DNA from: Trogon surrucura
Lineage: Eukaryota > Chordata > Aves > Trogoniformes > Trogonidae
Length of the DNA stretch: 64,000 bases
Reading direction: 5' to 3'
Assembly (NCBI GenBank): GCA_020746105.1
Contig: CM036622.1
Location: 17,213,487 to 17,277,486 of the forward strand
Shown: positions 26,501 through 38,500 of the stretch, piece after piece
How the letters are laid out: each line of letters opens with the position of its first letter
Position numbering within the stretch: position 1 is the first letter of the stretch
Program-made: the position numbers and the translations under genes
Notes under the pieces: model-generated
Database searches by the model: none
Seen by the model: only the letters and a program-made list of their open reading frames with translations
What the model was told of the DNA's origin: nothing

Positions 26501-29500
26501 TGATGGATGGAAAATATAGAGAATAAAGTAATTATTGTCTAGTGGATTAGAACAGGAGTAATAACACATGCATTATTAGTGAAGCTGGGGAACAAATTAA
26601 CGTTACATCACCAGGACAGCAACACCTCCACGTCAGAAAGACAGGCCCAGGTGTTTCAATGGTAGCTATAGAGGCTGCTCTATATTCTATACAAACACTG
26701 CCATGGTGTTTGCAGATTTCACTAGCTGAGATATGCAACAACAAATGGATATGGACAGATGGGGAACTGAAAGAACCGATACGATGTCCTGACAGACAGC
26801 ATCTTCAGCAGCCCTAGCATGGCAACAATTCATTTTTATTTATATATTTAGGCAGTAGAGGAACCTACAGTTTCAAGAAGTAGTTATGAAGGAAGATGAG
26901 GAAATAGTTTTGGTAATGTTTATGTGAGGGGCAGAGATGGAGAAAAGAAAATGTGTTTGCTTCAATGCTCAAGCATCAGGAGGCTGCCATTACTGACCAC
27001 AGCAGGAAATCTAGTGAGTGGTAAGCAACAGACTGGATGGTGATATGCTAAGACTAACTGTGAAAGCAAAAAAAAACCCCAAGTATTGCATCTGAAGTGG
27101 TAGAAAAAGCACATCCAGTAAAAGAATGCACACAGATGGGAAGGTTGAAGGTAGGGCTGTAGAAATGTTTCTGGCAGCAGTGTTTGGAATGGGCATGTGA
27201 GTGACTAGAATGCATGTATCAAAACCAGGGAAGATGTTTGCATGATAGCCTTAGGAATTCAAGCAAGAGTTTTAGCAGTATATTGATATGAAAAGTTATA
27301 CCTTAGAGATGCCAGGCAGGACAGTGAGACTTGTGCTGAAGGCAAGAACTTTGAGAGACACACAAGTTAAATTAGATGCTCAGATGTCAAAGTACTGGTA
27401 AGGATGGATGTTATTTTCAAGAATGATCAAAACCCAAGCTAGCAGATAGGACTTCGGGTATAGGTAATTACAACATTAATTTCAGTTATGCAGAACTCAA
27501 TGATATGGCCACATGGCCGTGAAGAAATCTTAAACAGATGAGTAAAAAATTTAGGATCGACAGAAGGAAATATATCTGGTGTATATAGGCAAATTCATGA
27601 TTTGCAACATTATTTTTCAAGTAAGTGAGTAAGTAGACACATTTGTACATGCAAATACAAGGTCCAGAGGAAAAGAAAACAGAATCCCCATTCCAGTGGG
27701 CTGCTCAGGCAGAAGGAGGTAGAGAAACTGGGAATAAAGTTAATTCCAGGCAGAAGGGAGTTGTCGGAGGAAGATATTTTTAAGATTTGGTTTTATTTCT
27801 CATTACCCTACTCTGATTTGATTGGTAACAGATTAATTTTTTCCAATTTGAGTCTGTTCTGCCCATGACGGTAACTGCTGAATGATCTCCCTGTCCTTAT
27901 CTTGACCCATTGGTCTTTTGTTGCATTTTTTCTCCTCTGTCTAGTTGAGAAGAGGGAGTGTTAGAGAGGCTTTTGGTGGGCACCTGGCACCTAGCCAAGG
28001 TCAACTGACCACAGTAAGGAAATGTTTGATGAAGTCAATGCAACTGTTCCACTGTGAAATGAGCGACTGGGAATGGTCTTAAAGATAAATTATATAATCT
28101 ATATTAAAATCATAAATCGTACCTACCTAATTTGAGGTTGTCTTTCAGAAGCACTAGAACTTTGCTTAATTATACCTGAAACAAATGCATGAATATAATT
28201 TCTGCGTTAAGAAATATATATACATGTTAATATTTTCTATTTTTCAGACACAGTGTCAAAATAACTTTCAAGAAGCAGCATTAAACAAACTCCCGACTCG
28301 TGTTTGGAGTGACTATGTGCCTATGGGTCGCCCATGTGACTATGGAGTTGCTGTTTGATGCTTCAAAGATTTATTTGCATCATAACTAATATCTCAGCCC
28401 CACATAGTATCTTAATAAATACTTTCAGAATCTCACAGAAACTAACACCACGTGCTGACTAGATGTAGACAGCAGATGTATCTGGATTTGCATTAAATTA
28501 CTGTAGTTACTGCTACCACTGTAGTCACAACATTACCTTTAATCTGGATAAAAAGCTAGAATATTTACCCAGAATATCTACCAAGGTTGTCTAAACCTTG
28601 TTCTATCAGAATTTTAGTGTCACCATTCTACTAGTTAACAATTCAAACTACTACATAGGCAATACTTTACTTCTTAAATACTCTTACTGATTTTAAGACC
28701 TTGAAGAGAGGGGTGTGAGCAGTTACTAGCCAAACATCTAATCAGCAACAAAACTGAACCCAAATATTTATGTCATTCATTGCATAGGGCCAAAAAATGT
28801 GCAGAGGGAAGAGAAATATTCGATGATATTTATTATTTATGCACTTGAAAAGCATTGTCTTAAAGCAAGTATCTGTCTTAAGCATTTGTCTTAAAATATT
28901 CCTGTAAAACCATTCCTTTGATGGTAACTTTGAGGTATGAGACCACCCTCTCCCGAAAATGGTATTCATTTTGAATGAGGAACAAGTGTACATTTAATCA
29001 AAAGATATTTCAGCTAATGGAGGTAGGTCTGAGTAGTAAGATTAGGAAATTCTACAACAACTTTCCCATAAATCAATCCATTTTAATATAGTATCCTGCA
29101 TCTTGGTCTACATGAGACGTTTTTTCCACACTAGTAATATCACTAGCATTATCAAAACACAAGAACAGAGGCATCTAATCACTCACACAGAAGCTAAGGA
29201 AAAAAAAATATTTTATGCCAAACTTATGCTAGTTTTCCCATTATTAGTCTTGTTACGGCAGCTATATTAGTTCTAGAGCAACAGTAGAGAACTTATAGAG
29301 AGTAAACACATTTCTAACAGTCACATTTTTCTTTGTGTTCAAACATATTTGCTGTCATACTCTGAAGTATAGTGCCTCTATTTTTCCTACTTTTCTGAGA
29401 TCCTCTGAATTTAAAAAAAAAAAATCCTGAAGGCGGCTTGCATCTGTCACACAGAATTCACTTGAAAACCAAAAGAAATGATACATCTTTAGGCCAAATA

Positions 29501-32500
29501 TGTCTCCCTAAAAAGAAGACATAAAAGCAGAGAAAGAGAATGAAAGAAAAAGAAACTATTTTATTCCTTGTTCATGCTCTGCTTAACAAAACAGGTATTA
29601 AAATTCAGTAGTAGTTAGCACAAGAAAAGGTTTGATAGCAGTAGTTTGATTTATGTAATAGCAAATAAACTAGCCCCTTATAGAAGCAAAGATGCCTCAA
29701 TTAACACTGAGACAGGAAAATAGACAGGAAAATACAGTGTCCGCTACCTAGAAAGTAAAGGAGGCCTTTGGAAACGAAAAAATATAATTGTGCCCATTAA
29801 AGGGACAGATATTTACCTGCTTAGGACACAGACACAAAAATACAAATACAAAAGCAAAGCTCTGACTGAACCTAAATCATGTTGCTTGGGGTAAGGATTT
29901 TGAGTTACAGCCTCAGACACTCTGTTGTTACAAAGACTAATACACTAGGGGCATACCTGCAAGAAAATCTGTAATAGAAGCCAGCTGGCTAGAAAGGGAC
30001 GCTTGAACACAGCTGTTAGTTAGAAGTTTAAAAACAGTTCTCTTTCCCAAGTATTCATATACAAAATTGGATTTTAAATACTATACACTCTAGCTGTTTC
30101 AAATAAATTGTCTGTCAGTAAAGGGCTCATCCAAGTTTGCTTGATCAGTTTGAAGACTCACCACATTTGACTTGCTAATCTGCCGTGAGTGTATTTACAA
30201 GTGCACAATATTTCACACCAAAGAGTCTGTCTCACCACTCACTATACATGGCAGAGACGCATTTTCTGATTCATATGCTAAAGTTAGGAAAACACTCATT
30301 AATGCTAAAAAAACCTAACAAACAGAAATCATGATGCGGAACATTACTAAACAATACCCAACACCCTTCAGACCTATTTATTACTCATTGTTATGTTAGA
30401 GACCCACTGAGCAGCTACAACCAAGAGAGAAGTCTCTGTGTTGGACATTATGAAAACACACTGGAATAATTTCTTCAATGACCAAGCACAAGGCTACTTA
30501 AACATCTAAAAATCATTGCAACAAACACATTAATGCGCATATACATACATCCTTTGAACACTAACAACTGCAGTTACAATCCTTAGGTTTTTTTGCATTG
30601 AGAGTTATGGTAGTCATACAAAGCAGACAGAGAGTAAGAAAACAACATGGATGTGTAGGAAAGTTAACTAATATAAGTGATGGAGTACATAGCATTTCCT
30701 GATGTTCAGCCCAGAGCGTTACCTGCACCATATTTCCTTCTACCATGATTTCTCCTTTGACGTACATGGGAAGAGCAAGGTAACATATGGTTTGTTCAAA
30801 TGCCTTGCAAGAGATGAAATTTCTCAGTTCAAGATGATCTCAAGGAAAATGAAATATAAATCTTCCATCTCTTTTCTGGTTTGTGCCCACCCTTACTGGA
30901 ATGTGAAAGACATGCAAAAGCCAAGGCTTTTGATTCTCATCAGCCTCCCTATTCTGAATAGCTCTATGAAGATTCCTTGAGGACATAAAAAATTTTTAAA
31001 AATACATATAAATGAAGCACTAAGAATTTTTCTGACCATAATTTGGTCTTTAATAGCTGATGTAATTAAAACAATTTTAAAGGCTTTAACTTCATAACAT
31101 TCATTGACATCAGAGCAAATCATACAAATAAATTTTAACATGCAGTTTAGCACTTTTCTCTTGTAGGCAACTCACCATGCAATTTCAAGAAAAGAGCTTA
31201 TGAAATGATATGAGATCTGAAAACCCTGAGAAGATAGTAACTTTTGCTTTGGCTTTCACTTTAACTTCACTGGTATCTAAAAAAAACCCCAAACCTCTGA
31301 AAACCCTTTCAAGTTTGAGCAGACTGACAGGAAAATTGAATCAAGGTTTCATATTAGCAGAAAACTTCAATACATCTCCTTGAATGAAATGTAAGAAATT
31401 GAATGGAGCATTCAAATATCCTGAATTTATAATGAATTTGATAAAAGCTATCTTTTCTTTTTCTCTGAAAAAAAAAAAAGTCAGCACTAATTACAACTGA
31501 TTGACAACTCCGACATTTAGTACAAACTACAGGTTGTCTAAGAACGTATGACTACAGAATTATTTTTCTGAAAACGTAACCCCGAAGTGTCCAATATAGC
31601 AAACTCTACGCTGGAAGAAAAAACGACACTGACTTCTAGAAATGCTGATTAAAGTTACCGTGATTAATAGGATCAGATTGGATCTTTCAACTTTAAGTAT
31701 TTCATTAATTCAACAGAAACCTGGCACAACAAATATTTAAATATTAGAAAAAGTTAATGTTTTGTTAATGTCCAAATCTTAACAAAGAAGAATTAATGAC
31801 AAGAAAATCAGTACCAGTTACATTTTTGGTGCGTCAAGTTACAAACTACACAAAGATTTCAAATGTCTGTGTATGATGCTGAAATAGTCCATGAAAAATT
31901 ACATTTCTGGGAGAGGCAAAGTGTATTATTCTTCACTACAAACACCAAAACAGAACATCACTGCTTCAGCCTGTTTTTCCTTAAGGGGTTCTTTCTATGC
32001 AGCCCCCTCCCACTGTTGGACTAGGCTTCCCTGTACCCTGTAACCTTCTCCTGTTACTCTCTTAGCACAAAAACATAATTTAAAAAAGTCCTTTTTTGTT
32101 TTGCTGTTGAGTTTGTTTTTTTTTCTAAAGAATACTTTGATGATAAACTCAGGGCTGGCTAGCCATAGACCCTCCAGCCTTTAGAATGGCACCCTATCCA
32201 GTTACAATTAGCAAATCATATTAATGGATTTTAAACAGAATTATCAAATCATTTATTGGCTCTCCACTAATGGCTAAACATTCCAATTAAACACAGTCAT
32301 ATTTCTTCAGTATCTGGGCCAAAACCTGAAGGATATCCAGCTAGGAAACAGGACTACAAACAGATAAAGTAATGTTATTGTACATTTTTTGAAGGCTGGG
32401 ACCTTTCAGCAGTAACATTTGATAATCTTCAGACAACTAAATTTCCTTAACGTTTCTGCAAAGTACAGTTTAAATCTCCCACAGATTTTCACACAGAATC

Positions 32501-35500
32501 ACAGAATGTTAGGGGTTGGAAGGGACCTCAAAGGATCATCTAGTCCAGCCTCGTGCCAGAGCAGGATCACCTACAGTAGAGCGCACAGGAACGCGTCCAG
32601 GCGGGTTTTGAATGTCTCTAAAGAAGGAGATTCCACAATCTCCCTGGGCAGCCTGTTCCAGTGCTCCATCACCCTCACTGTGAAAAAGTTTTTTCTAATA
32701 TTTCTTGGAACCTCATACGCTCCAGCTTGAACTCATTGCCCCTTGTCCTGTCATTGGACATCACTGAAAAGAATCTGGCTCTGTCCTCCTGACACTCCCC
32801 CTTGACATATTTATAAACATTAATGAGGTCACCCCTCAGCCTCTTCTTCTCCAAGCTAAAGAGACCCAGCTCCTTCAGCCTTTCCTCATAAAGGAGATGT
32901 TCCGCTCCCTTGCTCATCTTTGTGGCTCTGTGCTGGACTCTCTCCAGCAGTTCCCTGTCTCTCTTGAGCTGAGGGACCCAGAGTTGGACACAATATTCCA
33001 GATGTGACCTCACCAGGGCAGAGTAAAGGGAACCCCATGGGATGAGTGGAAATCTCAAATTTTGCTCAGACCTAATATCAATCTTTTTTTAGCATAAAAT
33101 ACTCTTTGACTTTCTCTAATCAGAATCCCATCCCATTTAATATGTAGATCATGATGGCTCATAACTTAGCAGGTAGTTCACAGTGGTTACAAGTGTTTCA
33201 CAAGTCTTTTGGGGTTTGTCTGGGGTTTTTTTTGCTTGTGTTTTTTTTTTTTTTCATTATTTAGAATATAATTGAAACTCCATGATTACTTAAGATAAAA
33301 CACAACACAGCTGGTGCTTTCCTATCTGAATACCATAAATAACTATAGGCAGAATTAACACTGTGTTTTATCACATAATCACTTCCCAATTTGAACTGAA
33401 TCATTAAGCATTCCTTCAATTCCATTCAGTCAATTCATCTAGACATCTAAAGCCTGTCTCTTTAAACTTCCTTTTTTACACCCTTTAGCAGGGCACTCCA
33501 TTTATTCACATGCATAGCATTATTGTTAAGGAGACAAAAGTTTTCACACGTTCTTCCATCTGTTTCTTATCAACACTAGTAATCTTATGCTTCAAATTTA
33601 AAAACACCTTCTTTGCCAAGTTGCTCGGTAACACTCCAGTTTTCACAGCCTTTACTGCAAAATATGGTGACCAGACTATGTGCTGTAAACCGGATTATAC
33701 TGGAAATGGCTGCCACGGTTATTTTTCTTTCCTTAGGACCCACAACAGATAGTAAACTTTCAACAAATCATGAAATACAATAATATTTTTGAATAAACAA
33801 CTACTTTGCTATTAGAAAGTGTACAGTACGTTCTTATAGAATCTTACCAATAGCAGACTCTTTCCAATGACTTGAACGGGAGCCACTCAAGTTGTCCAAA
33901 ACATCCAGCTCACTGTCTAATTCAGCGAACATATCTGCACAGGAAAATCAAAGCAAAGAAGCTTTTAGCCCACCTCTGAGAAGTATAATAGTACTCCTGT
34001 TACTAATGACTACCTTTCTCGGAGTTTTCTGAAGTGTTGTGATCCTCTACCAGGCCTTCTTCATATGTTCTTTCTTCATCTTTTCCACATGCAGATTGAC
34101 AACTTTTAGCTGGAAGGTCAGTATTTTCTGAAAATTCACTTTTGCAATTGGCTGCTCCATTGCTGCTGTGAAGGCTCAACTTCTTGTAGTTTTTCTGACA
34201 ACAGAGAACCAAAAGGAAATGTTACGTGAGCCTTATCCAGCACTCATTAGAAAACCTGCAAGCAAAGGTACATACACACACACAAAAAAAAGGTATATAT
34301 ACACACTTAAAAATGTACTCTTTGTTCCCACTTAGCTATTAGTCCAGGACTACACAGTACCTGTTTCAGCTACTGATTTTCAATTTATAGCAAAACTTTC
34401 AAACTCTTAATCTAAAGAAATAATTTCTAGCCTTTACATAAAAGGCATCTTTTTCTTAATCAAGGTCTTTTCATGGCAAATGAAAAATATGAAACAAATG
34501 TCAGACCAGAAAAAAATACTTAAACAAAAAAACCAGAAGACTGGACAAAGACAGCAGGTTCCCAGACACAAGTAATGGGAGATTTACTCTCTTCCAGCTT
34601 AGATGATAAACAGCAGACCAGTTCTGGACAATGCAAAACTTGCACAACAGTCAAAATGGTAGGAAAACACGTAGTGAACTCGATATGATGTGATGCCAAA
34701 GGGACTACCCAAGGCTGAGCTGACCAAACGCAGACTGGCATTACTGAACCAGAGCTAAGAATATCAAAACATGGAATATATATTATTTGCCTGTAATATT
34801 TCAGTGCTGAATTTTGTCAGTAGCATGGCGTTCTTTAATGAATATAAAATTCTGCCCTGCTGCTGTCAATGTTTATAGCTGTTCTGGAAAGAATAGAGAG
34901 ATCTCATCCCTGTTATTGCTCCTATTTTAATGCAACATATTTTGAAGGTACACTGTTTTTATGATCTCTTCATATATTGTTCCAGCTCTTCTCATATTAT
35001 TTCTGTTGTGCATAAATAAATTCATGCTGCTTCTTACTCTATCTTGTCACAGCAATATACGATAAAGGAGAAATGAGATATATTATATGAATTTATCAGC
35101 TTAAACAAATTAATATATTTAATATTAAAGCAATTTCAGAGATTATACATTCCTAAATACTTCTATTCTTACCAAGCGTGTCAAAGACAATTTGGCCTGT
35201 ATCCAAGACAATGTTCTTCCAAAATGTTTCCCATGAAGTATTTTGGGACACAGTAGAACGGGTGCACTAGAATCCCCTCCTCCTTCAGAAGCCTAACTGC
35301 ACCCCTGAGCACTGACTATGCCACTGTCTGCATAACGGTCTGCTTCAGTTCTCCATCTTTTGTTCCATTCCCAAAACGGCAACGTAGCTTGTAAGAGATG
35401 GCTTGCCAAGATTTTCTCTTTAAAGTCAGGTGGGAAAAGATCATTTTTTACTTAAGTACTGGGCTGAACTTATGTCCAAGATGCCACAACAGCAGTGGCT

Positions 35501-38500
35501 GCAGCGTAGCACAGCTTGGCAACCACTAACGATGACTCTAGAGACTAGTCATAGCCTACGAGCACACTTACTGTGCCCTTAACAGTCAATGCACGATTAC
35601 TGAAGAGAACAAAGTCACCTGCTCGACATCAAAGAAGACAAAGTAAAGAAAGAGAAGGGTCAAACCACATGGGCATTTCAAACTTAACTTTCTTTTCAAC
35701 ACTGCAAGTACTGAACCTCACACTCGGACAACTAATTGCTAGCAGTAACTTGTAAATCAGCTGGAGCTGAGGGACAAAAAAAGATGAAAAAAGACTGCTG
35801 TTACCAACTGGTGTCAGATCTAACTGCCACGTCAAGAAAAGACACCTGTTTGAAATGTGTGAGCTGATTCTGTAGACCTCGTGATAAAAATAATCATCAG
35901 ACTTACTACAGAAACTGTAGTAAGATCAGTGAAACATACGCTTAAAGTATATGTAAAGCTATAAAATGGTTACACATAAAATCTGGCCCATTTACATAAT
36001 ATCCAAACACAGAAAACTACAGTATTTCATTACTAAACTGAGAGTAACAAATACATTTACTGTGATTTATTTTGTCCTGTCTAGGCAATAAGAAATAATT
36101 TTAAAAAGCGAGATTATATACTGTTTTTTCTCTTTTGAGCAGGACACCTGACTGATTCAGAAGGACAGAAGTAACCTGACTGGAAGAGGATGGGATGCAA
36201 ATTCAATGGCACTTTTGCTCAGCATTGGAGTGAGATGATAAGGACCTAGATAAGGATATAAGGATATAAAGAATGCAATTTTGTGAGAAGAGCATGGAGA
36301 AAATATTCTCCAACACCTTGAAACAACAATTTCCATATGTCTCAGAGACATTTGTTTCAAATAAGCAGAAAGACAGCTAGTTACCTTTTTAAGAACTCTG
36401 TGAACAGTAGTATATCCAAAGCATCACAAACATGGGTTAGGTTTACATATATTAATTTGAAATTTGTGTCCCAGCCATGAAGAAAAACCTCTGTCTATAA
36501 GATGAGCTTCTTAATCCATACCCTGTATATTTGCATTGTCTCCCTCTTCACTGTTCACCATTAGCACTATAAAATCAGATATACTTTATTTTTGGAAGTG
36601 AAACCAAATTGGTCGTTTTGACTTCCAACAGGAACCTAACCCTTTATAAATCAAAATTGACACTGTAAAAAAAAAAAGTAGGTTTAACTAAGCTCAAGAT
36701 ATTGATCTTTTGTTTAGCTCTTTCTTACCGTATTTCTGTTCAGAAGAATTAACTTTTCTGTCTTCCAAAAATATAGAGGTCTAAAGTGGTATTTACAAAC
36801 AGCGTTTAATTAATCTTCTTTATTAGAGACAAGCAATTACAGCATTATACTAGTCGACTGAATTTCTATTTCAAGAAAAAAACAGAACTACTTTCAGTAT
36901 TCAACTATTTGTAAAAAAAGAGAAGATTGTAATAAAATGAGTAACAGCTAACATGATATTGTCAGGAAAAAACACACTAAACCAAGCTATTTCTTTCTGT
37001 AAGAGGGCAACAGTTCTTGTGCACTAGGAACAAGAAGTCGATGTTATTTATAATGGTTTTAGTTAGGCTTTTGACAATGTTTCTAATGACAACTTACCAG
37101 AAAGCTATGGAAACAGGATCTAGACAAAATTATGATCAGCTGATGTATTGGGTTTGCCTGGCCGGATTTTGGTGGCGGGGCAGGCCTGTAAGGGTGACTT
37201 CTGCAAGAAGCTGCTAGAAGTTTCCCCTAAGTCCGACAGAGCCAACACCAGCCAGCTCCAAAGATGGACCTGCCGCTGGGCAAGCCTGAGCCTATCAGTA
37301 ATGATAGGATAGGAACGCCTCTGTGAGAGTGTATTTAAGAAATGGAGTAAAAATAATTGTGCCACACAACAACTGGCAGAGAGACAGAGGAGTGAGAACA
37401 CGTGAAGACACCAAGGTCAGTGAAGAAGGGAGGAGGAGGAGGATGTGCTCCAGGTGAAGAGAGTCCTCCGGGTCGTGATGAAGACCATGGTGAAGAAGGC
37501 TGTCCCCCTGCAGCCCAGGGAGATGACGGGGTGTAGATGTCCACCTGCAGCCCATGAAGGACTCCATGCCAGAGCAGGTGGATGCCTGAAGGGTGCTGTG
37601 ACCCTGTGGGAAGCCTGCACTGGAGCAGGTTGCTGCCAGAGCCTGTAGCCCATGGAGATTGGAAAACAGGGAACATAACTCGCATCTTTAAAAAAGGAAC
37701 CAAAGAAAACCTGGGAAACTACATACGAGTCAGCCTTACCTCTGTGCCAGGTAAAATCATGGAACAGATTCTCCTGGTAGCTGTACTAAGGCACATAAAA
37801 AATAATGAAGTGGCTGGTGAGAGCCAACATGGCTTCACTAGGGGCAAGTCGTGCCTGACTAATTTAGTGGCCTTCTACAACAAAGCTACAGCGCTGGTTG
37901 ACATGAGAAAAGCAACGGATGTCATTTTCCTGGACTTGTGCAAGGCGTTTGACACTGTCCCACATGACATCCTTGTCTCTAAAATGGAGAAACACGGATT
38001 TGACAGATGGACCACTCAGTGGATAAAGAACTGGCTGGATGGTCACACTCAAAGAGTTGTGGTCAATGGCTCCATGTCCACATGGAGACCAGTGACAAGT
38101 GGTGTTCCTCAGGGGTCTGACAAGAAGCAACCCCTGAAGGCCCCCCCTTGGGGCCCTGTTGCCTTTACTGATGGAGGTCAGTTATTGCCGTGACTGTGAA
38201 CACCCCCTCTGCCGTGGGTCTGGCCGGCTTTACAAAACCCGTCAGGCGCTATGGATCCGACACCGGATGGAATCCTGTTGTCTTACTACAAGCAGTCGGA
38301 TGCGCTATCAGTCCCACACTGCATAAGATCCAGTTGATTTACACAAAACCAGTCAGATGCATGGATGCACAAATAGTATGGTTTATTCATATGCAACAGA
38401 AACAGTTTGTGTAGGATTCCAGCAATAAAACAACCCCTAATACTGCACAAAACATTTCTTAGCTTCGGGACTGTGCAGCCTCCACCTCACTTCATGTTCT

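Noticed and set aside
37295-37703. Several overlapping 90-122 codon minus-strand frames
   Set aside because: They lie within the GC-rich, internally repetitive part of the family A LTR, in conflicting frames, and are explained by its repeated GGAGCAGGT/CAGCCCATG units.
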